Shown: positions 17,062 through 25,929, numbered from the stretch's first letter. The stretch is DNA of 64,000 nucleotides from Flavobacteriales bacterium (GCA_016124845.1 WGMW01000009.1:85624-149623); one strand, 5' to 3'. The notes: generated by a model from the sequence alone, not told the origin. Numbers and translations: made by a program.

Positions 17062-18162
17062 ATGAATCTAAATAAGCAGAGCGTAGCCGAAGTGCTACAG
17101 AAGGTGAAATCGCCTGCGGGCAATGTGAGCATTGCCGAAAGTGGCGAATTGAAGAACATTCAGGTGTTCGGAAAGGAAGTGGATATTGATCTGGAGGTGA
17201 AAAGCCCTGCGCTCAACATCCGTAAGAAACTGGAAAGCGACATTAATACCGTGCTTTTCGAAGCGTTCGGAGATGTGAAGATCCGCGTGAATATCGCAGC
17301 CAAACCCATTCAGCAAGGACCGCAAGGCCCACCGACCATGAGCAAAGTGAAGAATATCATTGCCATTGCTTCGGGCAAAGGTGGCGTTGGTAAAAGCACC
17401 GTGACCGCCAACTTGGCCGTTGGGCTTGCCAAACTTGGCTACAAAGTAGGTTTGGTAGATGCCGACATCTACGGCCCGAGCATGCCACTGATGTTTGATA
17501 TCGTTCACGAAAAGCCGAAGGTGCAGGTAATCGATGGCAAACAGTATATGATGCCTGTGGAAAGCTACGGTGTGAAAGTGATGAGCATCGGGTTCTTTGC
17601 CGACCCGCGCCAACCGATTGTTTGGCGAGGAGCAATGGCCACCAAAGCACTGAAACAGATGTTCGGTGATGTGTGGTGGGATGAACTCGACTACCTCCTA
17701 CTCGACCTACCTCCAGGAACAGGCGATGTGCATCTTACGCTTGTTCAGTCCGTTCCAGTAACAGGTGCGGTTGTGGTGAGCACACCACAGGAAGTAGCTC
17801 TGGCCGATGCCCGAAAAGGCGTGGCCATGTTCCAACTCGACTCCATTAATGTTCCAGTAATTGGCTTGGTGGAGAACATGGCGTGGTTCACACCTGCCGA
17901 ACTTCCTGAGAACAAGTACTACATCTTCGGAAAAGATGGTGTGAAAGGTTTGAGCGAACAATTGAACATTCCGTTGCTTGGACAGATTCCGCTGGTACAA
18001 TCGGTTCGCGAAGCTGGAGATGTTGGCCGTCCAGCACTGTTGCAGGAGACCACCGAAGTCGCAGAGATCTTCAAGCATCTGGCGACAGCCGTAACGCAGC
18101 AAGTGGAAAACCGCAACCAGAAATTGGAACCAACTAAAAAGGTGGAAATAACCACCCGATAA
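17062..18162 (+). CDS. mrp: Mrp/NBP35-type P-loop ATPase, iron-sulfur carrier
   Basis: 366 residues. An N-terminal MIP18/FeS_assembly_P-like domain (about 1-85) is followed by the deviant Walker A motif SGKGGVGKST near residue 106, VDADIYGPSMP, DLPPGTGDVHLTL and the C-terminal ParA-like fold. Family members bind and transfer Fe-S clusters to apoproteins in the cytoplasm. The usual CXXC near the C-terminus is not apparent here (the region reads VENMAWFTPAELPENKYYIFG), which is seen in some Bacteroidetes-type and Mrp-like variants. Its neighbour 8 nt downstream is a NifU-like scaffold, supporting the role. Confidence 0.9.
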   Translation: MNLNKQSVAEVLQKVKSPAGNVSIAESGELKNIQVFGKEVDIDLEVKSPALNIRKKLESDINTVLFEAFGDVKIRVNIAAKPIQQGPQGPPTMSKVKNIIAIASGKGGVGKSTVTANLAVGLAKLGYKVGLVDADIYGPSMPLMFDIVHEKPKVQVIDGKQYMMPVESYGVKVMSIGFFADPRQPIVWRGAMATKALKQMFGDVWWDELDYLLLDLPPGTGDVHLTLVQSVPVTGAVVVSTPQEVALADARKGVAMFQLDSINVPVIGLVENMAWFTPAELPENKYYIFGKDGVKGLSEQLNIPLLGQIPLVQSVREAGDVGRPALLQETTEVAEIFKHLATAVTQQVENRNQKLEPTKKVEITTR

Positions 18163-18167
18163 TTTTG
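18160..18167 (+). promoter_or_regulatory. -7 box (TAATTTTG) of the NifU-like gene, overlapping the mrp stop
   Basis: Perfect TAnnTTTG match whose TAA is also the mrp stop codon. It ends 3 nt before the next ATG, so any transcript from it would be leaderless. It may be a coincidence of a stop codon next to T-rich sequence. Confidence 0.3.
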
Positions 18168-18170
18168 CAA

Positions 18171-18410
18171 ATGGATAAGGAGTTAAAAGAAAAGGTTGAG
18201 AGCGCGCTCGAGAGCATGCGCCCGTTCTTGGCTGCTGATGGTGGCGACATGGAACTGGTAAACATCACCGATGATATGGTAGTGCAGCTGCGATTATTAG
18301 GTTCTTGCAAAACCTGCAACATGAGCGAAATGACACTGAAAGCGGGCGTTGAAGAAGCTGTGAAGCGTTCCGTACCACAGATCACAGCCGTTGAAGCTAT
18401 CGCTCATTGA
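18171..18410 (+). CDS. NifU-like C-terminal domain protein (Fe-S scaffold)
   Basis: 79 residues, the size of a free-standing NifU/NfuA C-terminal domain. It contains ESMRPFLAADGGDMELV, typical of the family, and the cluster-binding CXXC motif in LLGSCKTCNMSEMTL. Such proteins hold a labile [4Fe-4S] cluster and pass it on. The ATG at 18171 is chosen over a TTG 6 nt earlier. Placement directly after mrp suggests a joint role in cluster delivery, perhaps to the ferredoxin-linked oxidoreductase encoded just downstream. Confidence 0.9.
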   Translation: MDKELKEKVESALESMRPFLAADGGDMELVNITDDMVVQLRLLGSCKTCNMSEMTLKAGVEEAVKRSVPQITAVEAIAH

Positions 18411-18465
18411 ACCAATCGTCATTTCCATTGCTGATAACCGTCAAGGTTTTCCGCAATTAGCAAAC

Positions 18466-18473
18466 TACCTTTG
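18466..18473 (+). promoter_or_regulatory. -7 box (TACCTTTG) of korA
   Basis: Perfect TAnnTTTG match 18 nt upstream of the korA ATG at 18492. It overlaps and so rules out an in-frame TTG start at 18471. Confidence 0.55.
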
Positions 18474-18491
18474 CCGCCCACAAACACAAGT

Positions 18492-20351
18492 ATGTCCGCA
18501 ACGTTAGAAACGACCAAAGAAATAACCATCCTGTTTGCCGGTGATTCCGGAGATGGAATTCAGCTTACAGGAACGCAGTTTACCGACACCAACGCGCTTT
18601 TCGGAAACGACCTGAGCACCTTCCCGAATTTCCCTGCGGAGATCCGTGCCCCGCAAGGAACACTGGCGGGAGTTTCAGGATTCCAACTTCACTTCGGAAG
18701 TATTGAGATTTTCACTCCGGGTGATGAGTGCGATGCGCTGGTTGTGATGAATGTGGCCGCGCTGAAGGCCAATCTCAAAAGCCTGAAAAAAGGCGGGATC
18801 ATCATTGCCAACACAGATGGTTTCGATGCCAAGAATCTTCGGTTGGCGAAGGTTGAAAGCGGCATCAGTCCGTTGGAAGATGGTTCGTTGAGCAACTATA
18901 AGGTCTATCCGATAGAGGTTACAAAACTTACCCGCGAATGTTTGAAAGACAGCGGTCTTGGCACTAAAGACATCGACCGAACCAAGAACATGTTCGTGCT
19001 TGGTTTTGTGCTGTGGATGTTCGATAGAACGTTGGATCCGACCATCAAATTCGTTTCGGAGAAATTCAAAAAGAAGCCTGAAATAGTGGACGCCAACGTC
19101 AAGGTGCTTAAGGCTGGTTACCACTACGGTGACACGACCGAAACGGCCACAACCCGTTTCAGCGTGGACAAAGCGGAGATGCCGAAAGGCACGTATCGCA
19201 ACATGATGGGAAATCAGGCCACCGCATTAGGGCTCATTGCCGCTTCCAAACGTTCTGGTCTGGAGTTGTTCTACGGAAGTTATCCGATAACACCAGCTTC
19301 TGATGTATTGCATGAACTTGCCAAGCACAAGAATTTCGGTGTAAAGACTTTTCAGGCGGAAGATGAAATTGCCGCTGTGGCTTCGGCCATCGGGGCGTCT
19401 TTTGGTGGCGCGTTGGGCGTTACTGCATCCAGCGGACCTGGAATTGCGTTGAAAGGCGAAGCCATAGGACTGGCCTTGATGCTGGAACTTCCGTTGGTTA
19501 TTGTAAACGTGCAACGTGGTGGTCCATCAACCGGACTTCCAACCAAAACAGAGCAAGCCGACCTGCTTCAAGCAGTTTACGGAAGAAACGGTGAAGCGCC
19601 AGTAGCAGTTGTTGCGGCAGCTACGCCAGCCGATTGTTTCAATATGGCTTTTGAAGCTTGCCGATTGGCCGTGCAACACATGACGCCTGTATTCTTCCTC
19701 TCGGATGGTTATCTGGCAAATGGTGCAGAGCCTTGGAAATTCCCAACGGAAGATGAATTGCCATCCTTCAAAGGAAACTTCGCAACGCCAAGTGACCTGA
19801 AAGACGGAGAATATTTGCCTTACGAACGCGATGAGAATCTGGTGCGCAAATGGGCAATCCCTGGAACACTTGGTCTGGAGCATCGAGTTGGCGGAATTGA
19901 GAAGCAGGACGGAACGGGCAACATCAGCTACGATCCGGACAACCACCAGCACATGGTGAACACCCGTGCTCAGAAAGTGGCAAACATTGCCAAGAATGTT
20001 CCATTACAGGATATTGAGCTTGGCTCAAAAACCGGAAAAGTGTTGGTTCTTGGTTGGGGCTCAACTTACGGAGCTATCAAGGCTGCGGTGAAAGACCTGA
20101 CGGAAGAAGGACATTCGGTTTCGCACGCACATGTGCGCTATCTGTTTCCGTTCCCTCAGAATTTTGAAGAAGTACTGAGAAGTTTTGACACAGTTCTGAT
20201 CCCTGAAATGAACATGGGACAACTGCGAATGATGATTCGAAGTGAATTCCTGATCCCAGCAGTTGGCTTGAACAAGGTGAAGGGAATTCCTTTCACCAAG
20301 GGTGAGATCAAGAATAAGGTGTTGGAGTTATTGGATCAGTTAATTAAGTAA
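18492..20351 (+). CDS. korA: 2-oxoacid:ferredoxin oxidoreductase, fused gamma-alpha subunit
   Basis: 619 residues. The N-terminal third is the gamma domain (LFAGDSGDGIQLTG, FPNFPAEIRAPQGT), and the rest is the alpha domain with ELFYGSYPITPASDVLHEL, FQAEDEIAAVASAIGASFGG and SGPGIALKGEAIG and QRGGPSTGLPTKTEQADLLQ. This layout matches 2-oxoglutarate:ferredoxin oxidoreductase, which oxidatively decarboxylates 2-oxoglutarate to succinyl-CoA while reducing ferredoxin in the TCA cycle; pyruvate cannot be excluded by eye. The beta subunit follows after a 106-nt gap containing a palindromic repeat. Start ATG at 18492 follows a clear promoter box. Confidence 0.92.
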   Translation: MSATLETTKEITILFAGDSGDGIQLTGTQFTDTNALFGNDLSTFPNFPAEIRAPQGTLAGVSGFQLHFGSIEIFTPGDECDALVVMNVAALKANLKSLKKGGIIIANTDGFDAKNLRLAKVESGISPLEDGSLSNYKVYPIEVTKLTRECLKDSGLGTKDIDRTKNMFVLGFVLWMFDRTLDPTIKFVSEKFKKKPEIVDANVKVLKAGYHYGDTTETATTRFSVDKAEMPKGTYRNMMGNQATALGLIAASKRSGLELFYGSYPITPASDVLHELAKHKNFGVKTFQAEDEIAAVASAIGASFGGALGVTASSGPGIALKGEAIGLALMLELPLVIVNVQRGGPSTGLPTKTEQADLLQAVYGRNGEAPVAVVAAATPADCFNMAFEACRLAVQHMTPVFFLSDGYLANGAEPWKFPTEDELPSFKGNFATPSDLKDGEYLPYERDENLVRKWAIPGTLGLEHRVGGIEKQDGTGNISYDPDNHQHMVNTRAQKVANIAKNVPLQDIELGSKTGKVLVLGWGSTYGAIKAAVKDLTEEGHSVSHAHVRYLFPFPQNFEEVLRSFDTVLIPEMNMGQLRMMIRSEFLIPAVGLNKVKGIPFTKGEIKNKVLELLDQLIK

Positions 20352-20357
20352 AGCTAT

Positions 20358-20447
20358 TAACCACAGAGAACACGAAGAATCCACAAAGAATCACAGAGAA
20401 TGTCCTCTGTGTACCTCGGTGAAAAAACTCCGTGTTCGCTGTGGTAA
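20358..20447. repeat. Palindromic repeat (CCACAGAGAACACG type) between korA and korB
   Basis: The left arm begins TTAACCACAGAGAACACG and the right arm ends CGTGTTCGCTGTGGTAA, with inner inverted segments CACAGAGAATG and TCCTCTGTGTAC. It lies between two subunit genes of one enzyme, where the mRNA could fold into a long hairpin and adjust their relative expression. Same family as the unit at 59238-59317. Confidence 0.75.
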
Positions 20448-20457
20448 AAAATAAATC

Positions 20458-21483
20458 ATGGCAGAAGTTTTGAATGGCGCAATGACCGCCAAAGAGTTGG
20501 AAACCGATCAGGAGGTAAGATGGTGCCCAGGTTGTGGCGACTACTCTATTCTGAAACAAGTGCAGAAGGTAATTCCTGAACTCGGCATCAAGCGCGAGGA
20601 TATCGTTTTCATTTCGGGCATTGGCTGCAGCAGCCGTTTTCCGTACTACATGAACACGTACGGAATGCACAGCATTCATGGTCGCGCCCCAGCTGTTGTA
20701 AGTGGATTGAAATCCACAAATCCTGATTTGAGCGTGTGGATGATCACAGGAGATGGCGATTCACTTTCCATCGGTGGAAACCACTTGATCCATCTTCTCC
20801 GAAGAAACTTCGACATAAACGTACTGCTGTTCAATAACCAGATCTATGGCCTGACCAAAGGACAGTATTCGCCAACATCGGAAGAGGGAAAGACCACGAA
20901 GTCGACTCCAATGGGTTCATTGGACCATCCATTCAACCCAGCGGCTTTGTGCTTGGGTGCAGATTCAACGTTCTACGCCAGAACCATGGACCGCGACCCT
21001 GTTCACATGCGTGACATTCTCCTGAAAGCGAGCCACCACAAAGGCACGAGCATGATCGAGATCTATCAGAACTGTAACGTCTTTAACGATGGTGCATTCT
21101 TCGGCATGACCGACAAGGAGACCAAGAAGCAGCAGACGCTATTCGTTGAGCACGGAAAACCGCTGATCTTCGGTCAGAACAATGAGTTCGGAATTAAACT
21201 GGATGGATTCAAGCCCGTGATCGTGAATATGGATTCAGCAAGTGCAGATGACCTTTGGATCCATGATGAGAAAGATCGCGCCAAAGCGAATATCCTGGCG
21301 CGTTTCTACGGAAATCCTGCCACAGAAGGGGAACTTCCAAGGCCGTTCGGAGTTTTCTATTCTGAAGACAGACCTTGCTATGAGGATCTTTTGGTCAACC
21401 AAGTTGAAGTTGCCAAAGAGAAATTTGGAGAAGGCGACCTGAATGCGCTTCTGAGAGGAAAAAACACGTGGACGATCGGCTGA
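20458..21483 (+). CDS. korB: 2-oxoacid:ferredoxin oxidoreductase, beta subunit
   Basis: 341 residues, the thiamine diphosphate-binding subunit. Visible features are WCPGCGDYSIL and SGIGCSSRFPYY, which carry cluster- and cofactor-associated Cys, HGRAPAVVSGLK, the ThDP/Mg motif ITGDGDSLSIGGNHLIHLLR followed by INVLLFNNQIYGLTKGQYSPT, and a C-terminal regulatory part. With korA it would form the ferredoxin-dependent 2-oxoglutarate dehydrogenase alternative. The stop codon is immediately adjacent to the convergent lipoprotein's stop, with no gap. Confidence 0.93.
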   Translation: MAEVLNGAMTAKELETDQEVRWCPGCGDYSILKQVQKVIPELGIKREDIVFISGIGCSSRFPYYMNTYGMHSIHGRAPAVVSGLKSTNPDLSVWMITGDGDSLSIGGNHLIHLLRRNFDINVLLFNNQIYGLTKGQYSPTSEEGKTTKSTPMGSLDHPFNPAALCLGADSTFYARTMDRDPVHMRDILLKASHHKGTSMIEIYQNCNVFNDGAFFGMTDKETKKQQTLFVEHGKPLIFGQNNEFGIKLDGFKPVIVNMDSASADDLWIHDEKDRAKANILARFYGNPATEGELPRPFGVFYSEDRPCYEDLLVNQVEVAKEKFGEGDLNALLRGKNTWTIG

Positions 21484-21894
21484 TCAATCAGCGATAAGTT
21501 CGAACCTGCGACCGTTGCTGTTGGCACTCAGGTCGGTAATGTTGAAGTTGTCCTTGTCGAGCTGATCGATCTGAAAGATCCGAGTTTGATTACCATCGGT
21601 AAGCGTCACCTTGCGGATGCCGTCTGTGAAAAGCCACGAGCCTGTCACTTCCACCAACTGACCTCCACTTTCCGGATAGTATGATTCGTTGAAACCACCA
21701 TCGTTATCAAGGGTCAATCGATAATTGATGTGCGTAGCAGTATACGTACTTGTAATATCCTGATCGTTCTGATAGACCTTGAATATCTTCCAGGTCTGCG
21801 CAATATTGGTTTTGGCCTTTTCGGCTTTGGTAGCGCAGCCAACGCCCACGATCACCACCAATAGAAATGCTATTATCGTTCTGCTCATTTTCAA
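21484..21894 (-). CDS. Lipocalin-like lipoprotein
   Basis: 136 residues with a signal peptide and lipobox-like VGVGCATK. The mature part starts with IAQTWKIFKVYQNDQDIT and has LTLDNDGGF and GSWLFTDGIRKVTLTDG, the pattern of lipocalin-like lipoproteins frequent in Bacteroidetes. It begins 6 nt downstream of the nadE stop on the same strand, so it may be co-transcribed with nadE. Translation could also start at the second Met (21888). Function unknown. Confidence 0.75.
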   Translation of the reverse strand: MKMSRTIIAFLLVVIVGVGCATKAEKAKTNIAQTWKIFKVYQNDQDITSTYTATHINYRLTLDNDGGFNESYYPESGGQLVEVTGSWLFTDGIRKVTLTDGNQTRIFQIDQLDKDNFNITDLSANSNGRRFELIAD

Positions 21895-21900
21895 TCAATT

Positions 21901-23538
21901 TCAACAAAGATACTTACCAACGATCGGAACTCTGCGTCCCATTCCAAACGCTTTACGACTGACCCGTAGTATCGGTGGTGTCTGATAACGCTTGTACTCG
22001 TTCAGATTCACCAAGCGGAGCACACGGTTCACCAACGCCTCATCGTGTCCCATGGCAATGATCTCCGCAGGTCCTTTTCGGTTCTCGATATACTGGATCA
22101 GAATCTCATCCAAGATGTCATATTCAGGTAACGAGTCCGAATCCTTCTGATCGGGGCGCAACTCTGCGCTTGGGGCTTTGGTGATGATGTTCTCAGGAAT
22201 GACCTCACCACTTCTGTTCACCCATCGCGCCAGCTCGTAAACCTCTGTTTTGTAGAGGTCAGCAATCACCGAAAGGCCACCGTTCATGTCGCCATAAATG
22301 GTAGAATAACCGACCGCACATTCGCTCTTGTTGGATGTATTGAGAAGGATGTTCCCGAACTTGTTCGACACCGCCATCAGCAGCACGCCACGGATGCGCG
22401 CCTGAAGGTTTTCCTCTGCCAAGTTGAACGGCAGATCACCAAAGATCGGATTCAGATCCTGACGGAAATTCTTGAATAGATTCTCAATCGAAACAATATC
22501 GTACTGCGTACCAAGATTCTCGGAAAGCTGCACCGAATCATCCACAGAATGTTGGGATGAAAACCCAGATGGCATCAGCAACGAACGCACATTTTCCGCG
22601 CCCAACGCCTGCTGCGCGAGGTAGAGAACAACGGCAGAATCGATTCCGCCAGATAGGCCGATAACTGCCTTGCTGAACCCAAGTTTCCCAAAGTAATCGC
22701 GGATGCCAAGAACCACCGCATCATGAATGCGCTCGATCTTGGATCGCTGATCAACGTTCCGTTCTTCACCGATCAATTTCAGATCTCCATCAAACTCGAA
22801 CGTGGATGAATCTTTTTGGAAGTAATCGAGTTCGTGAAGAAGGTTTCCATTCGCATTCAGCGCCATGGAACCACCATCGAAGATCAGTTCGGTCTGCGCG
22901 CCCACATGATTCGTATAAAGCACCGGCAAACCGTACTTGCGACAGTTCTTCTCCAAAATTCGAATACGGTCTTCGCGATGCGAAAAATCGAACGGAGAAG
23001 CGGCAATGTTCACCATCAACTGCGGAGCGTGTTTCATCAACTCGTCCATCGGACTGGTGATGTACAACGGATCTTCAATGTTCCAAAGATCTTCGCAGAT
23101 GGTCAGCGCAATTCGGGTTCCGTTCAACTCCACGGTCTCGAACGCACGGTTCGGTTCAAAATAGCGGTACTCGTCAAAGATGTCGTAGTTCGGAAGCAAC
23201 GATTTCTTTACCACTTGCTTCACCTTGCCATCGGCCAGAACATACGCTGCGTTGAAAAGGCTTTTTCCACTTGGCGCGTCATTGCGCAAAGGCGCACCGA
23301 CAATGGCCGAAATTCCCATACATTCCGCTGCAATTTCTGCGATTGAATCCTCACATCTTCGAATAAAATCCTCGAACTCCAGAAAATCGCGAGGCGGATA
23401 GCCACATACGGAAAGCTCGGAAAAAACCACCAGATCCACTTGGTCGGTAGCCGCTTTTTTCACCTCCGCAATGATCTTCTGAACATTCTGTTCGAAGTTG
23501 CCGATGTGGTAATTGAGCTGCGAAAGACGGATCTTCAT
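21901..23538 (-). CDS. nadE: Glutamine-dependent NAD+ synthase
   Basis: 545 residues, final step of NAD synthesis: nicotinate adenine dinucleotide is amidated using ATP and glutamine. The N-terminal nitrilase-type glutaminase domain has the Glu in FSELSVCGYPPRDFL and the nucleophilic Cys in ALTICEDLWN. The C-terminal synthase domain has the ATP-pyrophosphatase loop GLSGGIDSAVVLY and NTSNKSECAVGYSTIYGDM. The full length agrees with two-domain enzymes. It sits close to the outer-membrane gene and the divergent gldB-gldC pair, an arrangement known in gliding flavobacteria. Confidence 0.96.
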   Translation of the reverse strand: MKIRLSQLNYHIGNFEQNVQKIIAEVKKAATDQVDLVVFSELSVCGYPPRDFLEFEDFIRRCEDSIAEIAAECMGISAIVGAPLRNDAPSGKSLFNAAYVLADGKVKQVVKKSLLPNYDIFDEYRYFEPNRAFETVELNGTRIALTICEDLWNIEDPLYITSPMDELMKHAPQLMVNIAASPFDFSHREDRIRILEKNCRKYGLPVLYTNHVGAQTELIFDGGSMALNANGNLLHELDYFQKDSSTFEFDGDLKLIGEERNVDQRSKIERIHDAVVLGIRDYFGKLGFSKAVIGLSGGIDSAVVLYLAQQALGAENVRSLLMPSGFSSQHSVDDSVQLSENLGTQYDIVSIENLFKNFRQDLNPIFGDLPFNLAEENLQARIRGVLLMAVSNKFGNILLNTSNKSECAVGYSTIYGDMNGGLSVIADLYKTEVYELARWVNRSGEVIPENIITKAPSAELRPDQKDSDSLPEYDILDEILIQYIENRKGPAEIIAMGHDEALVNRVLRLVNLNEYKRYQTPPILRVSRKAFGMGRRVPIVGKYLC

Positions 23539-23543
23539 GCTAT

Positions 23544-23571
23544 AAAAAAGCCGAGGTTTTGAGGCCTCGGC
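23544..23571 (-). terminator. Rho-independent terminator after the beta-barrel gene
   Basis: Read on the minus strand: stem GCCGAGG, loop CCTCAAAA, stem CCTCGGC, then six T. It lies between the outer-membrane protein gene and nadE, so these two same-strand genes are separated. Confidence 0.8.
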
Positions 23572-23594
23572 AAAGGTATTCTTACTGGTGGGAA

Positions 23595-24419
23595 TCAGAA
23601 GAGGATTCCGACATTCAATGCCACATGATGCATGTTCGCGTTCAATTCGAACGGAACTTTCGTTTTTGGATCCTTTGAATCGTATCGGTATAAACCTTCT
23701 TTCTTATCCAGATCACTGCTCTTCGGGTCGCGCATCAGATCGATGAAACCGTTGTGGTACGACACACTCACAACCAGCGAGGTGTTGCCAGAGAATCGCC
23801 ACTCGAAACCTGCTCCGATACGCAACTTGATATTGGCAAATGAGGTCTGATTGTAGACAGGTTTATAATCAGCAGTTTCGGATGCGCCAAGCGTTTCAGT
23901 CACCACCAACGTGCTATCATCCACACTTCTACCGGTTACCATTTGCCGCGTATCCTTGGCCCTTGCCGCCACCAAAACGGATAGATCCACACCGAACTGA
24001 CCGAAATACGTAAAGTACCCGATCTCGTTGGTCATCAACTTCAATGTGATCGGCAGATTCACGTAATCATATCGATACACGCGCGAACTCAACCGATAGG
24101 TAGAATCGTTCTGTGTGGACAGATAACGCACATCCGCTCCATTGAAATTAAGTGCCGCCCCGGCCATCTTGTGTTCCAGCCCGAATGCCACCGCATAATT
24201 GTTGGTGAAGGCGTATTCGGCCATCATGCCGTAACCGAACTTCATCCGCGCACCACCCGATTTCACGCCTTCTGTGTTGGGCTGAAAGAAATCGACAGAT
24301 GGCGAAAGGTTGAACCCGATCCGGAACTTTTTCCGAAGCTGAGGACCGACCTTCTGATCCTGTGCAAAACCCGCCACACTCAACGATACGGCAATCAATG
24401 TCAGAAATAGGTTTTTCAT
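23595..24419 (-). CDS. Outer-membrane beta-barrel (PorT-like) protein
   Basis: 274 residues. A signal peptide ending near GFAQ is followed by a string of amphipathic beta strands (KKFRIGFNLSPSVDFF, KFGYGMMAEYAFTNNYAVAFGLEH, YDYVNLPITLKLMTNEIGYFTYFGQFGVDLSVLV, LRIGAGFEWRFSGNTSLVVS) and a terminal HHVALNVGILF, the pattern of the PorT/OMP_b-brl_2 family. It resides in the outer membrane; a specific link to type IX secretion is possible but not shown by sequence. It is divergent from gldB with a 47-nt intergenic region and is closed by its own terminator. Confidence 0.82.
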   Translation of the reverse strand: MKNLFLTLIAVSLSVAGFAQDQKVGPQLRKKFRIGFNLSPSVDFFQPNTEGVKSGGARMKFGYGMMAEYAFTNNYAVAFGLEHKMAGAALNFNGADVRYLSTQNDSTYRLSSRVYRYDYVNLPITLKLMTNEIGYFTYFGQFGVDLSVLVAARAKDTRQMVTGRSVDDSTLVVTETLGASETADYKPVYNQTSFANIKLRIGAGFEWRFSGNTSLVVSVSYHNGFIDLMRDPKSSDLDKKEGLYRYDSKDPKTKVPFELNANMHHVALNVGILF

Positions 24420-24466
24420 AATTTCGACCGCTTCAATTCGTTGCCAAAATTACACGATCATTCGGC

Positions 24467-25480
24467 ATGAGAATTTCACGGCATTGGCCGATCATTTTAT
24501 CGATTCTTGCTTTGATGGGCTGCAACAGCAACCCACTCGATGTGGATGTGAGCCATATTGAGGTGAACATGGGTTACGGTCGCTTGGACCAAGAACTCTT
24601 CGCGCTCGACCCAACGGCAGGAAAAACCGACACCAAAACGCTCCAAGACAAGTATGGAGAATTTTTCACGCTCTACTCGGAAGGTGTTCTGCAACTTGGA
24701 AACCCCGAAGATGGCTCGTTTCCGTTTGCGGTAGCGCAGTTCATCACCAACGAGAACATGCTTACACTGCACAGTGATGTTGAGAAGCAATTCGGGAATC
24801 TTGAAGGAATTGAAGAACAACTCACTGACGGATTCCGTCACTTCAAGTATCATTTTCCAGATAGCTTGGTGCCGAATGTCGTGTTTGTCATCTCGGCCTT
24901 GAACAACAGCGTCATTGCAAGCAAGACCACATTGGGCATTGGACTCGATATGTTTCTCGGTGCGGATTATCCCGTGTATCCTCTGGCAGGATTTCCGAAA
25001 TATATGTTCGACAACATGAAACCCGATCAGGTGGTTCCGCAGGCCATGAAAGGTTGGTTACAATCCATGTTCGAAACAGAGGCAGAACGGAAAACGCTGC
25101 TGGACCACATGGTTTTTGAAGGTAAATTGCTGTATGCGCTTGATGCCACGCTCCGAAACACGGAAGACTCTGTGAAAGTCGGATTCAGCCCCTACGCCAT
25201 GGAATGGTGCCAAACATACGAGCCACGCATTTGGGCGCATTTGGTGGATGAGGAACTCCTCTACACCACCGATTACATGACTATCAACAAGTGGATAAAT
25301 CAAGCTCCGTTCGTGGCTGGAATTCCAAAAGACTCACCAGGAAGATTGGGTCAATGGGTCGGCTGGCAGATCGTACGGAAGTACATGCAGGAAAACCCGA
25401 ACATCAGCCTTCAACAGCTGATGCTGAACCAGAACGCGCAGGATATTCTGGCGCATTCCAAATACAAACCGAAACTGTAA
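24467..25480 (+). CDS. gldB: Gliding motility lipoprotein GldB
   Basis: 337 residues with lipobox LALMGC. The protein has the GldB features: MGYGRLDQELFALDP, EGVLQLGNPEDGSF, HFKYHFPDSLVPNVVFVIS, GIGLDMFLGADYPVYPLAGFPKYM, and VGWQIVRKYMQENPNISLQQLM. In Flavobacterium johnsoniae GldB is needed for gliding. The stop is followed after 1 nt by gldC, and nadE is nearby on the other strand, matching the flavobacterial neighbourhood. Confidence 0.93.
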   Translation: MRISRHWPIILSILALMGCNSNPLDVDVSHIEVNMGYGRLDQELFALDPTAGKTDTKTLQDKYGEFFTLYSEGVLQLGNPEDGSFPFAVAQFITNENMLTLHSDVEKQFGNLEGIEEQLTDGFRHFKYHFPDSLVPNVVFVISALNNSVIASKTTLGIGLDMFLGADYPVYPLAGFPKYMFDNMKPDQVVPQAMKGWLQSMFETEAERKTLLDHMVFEGKLLYALDATLRNTEDSVKVGFSPYAMEWCQTYEPRIWAHLVDEELLYTTDYMTINKWINQAPFVAGIPKDSPGRLGQWVGWQIVRKYMQENPNISLQQLMLNQNAQDILAHSKYKPKL

Positions 25481-25481
25481 C

Positions 25482-25808
25482 ATGAGCAAGACATCAAAGA
25501 TCACGTTCAACGTAACCCTTGACGAGAACCAAGTGCCCGAAAAGATCGATTGGATGGCCACAGACGCTGGCATGGAAACCAATCTCGACAGCAAGGCGAT
25601 TATGATCTCTGTGTATGACACCGATAGCGAAGAAACACTCCGTATGGACCTCTGGACCAAAGAGATGCGCGTAGATGAAATGAAGCGGTTTTTCCATCAG
25701 ACCATTGTTTCCATGGCCGATACGCTGCAACGGGCCACAAGCGAAGACAAAATGGCGGCCGATATGCGCGAATTCGGACAACATTTCGCCAAAGAGATGT
25801 TTGATTGA
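25482..25808 (+). CDS. gldC: Gliding motility protein GldC
   Basis: 108 residues, soluble and acidic, beginning MSKTSKITFNVTLDENQVPE and continuing with IDWMATDAGM, AIMISVYDTDSEETLRMDLW and a C-terminal helix ending FAKEMFD, as in GldC. It is a cytoplasmic accessory that improves gliding in Flavobacterium. It starts 1 nt after gldB and is almost certainly co-translated with it. Confidence 0.93.
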   Translation: MSKTSKITFNVTLDENQVPEKIDWMATDAGMETNLDSKAIMISVYDTDSEETLRMDLWTKEMRVDEMKRFFHQTIVSMADTLQRATSEDKMAADMREFGQHFAKEMFD

Positions 25809-25854
25809 ACTTGGGCGCAAGTGCAATGACGCGCTTACTACGCCCCAAGTTTTA

Positions 25855-25886
25855 TTTGAAGATTTCGCCCCGCGCGTATATATTTG
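25855..25886 (+). promoter_or_regulatory. Promoter of the type B sorting-domain gene (-33 TTTG, -7 TATATTTG)
   Basis: TTTG at 25855-25858 and TATATTTG at 25879-25886 are separated by 20 nt, matching the Bacteroidetes promoter in both boxes and in spacing. It would drive the gene at 25930 with a leader of about 40 nt. This is the best complete promoter in the window. Confidence 0.65.
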
Positions 25887-25929
25887 TGAACTTTGACAAA
25901 ACCAAATAGGTAAAACCTTTTACTGTCCA

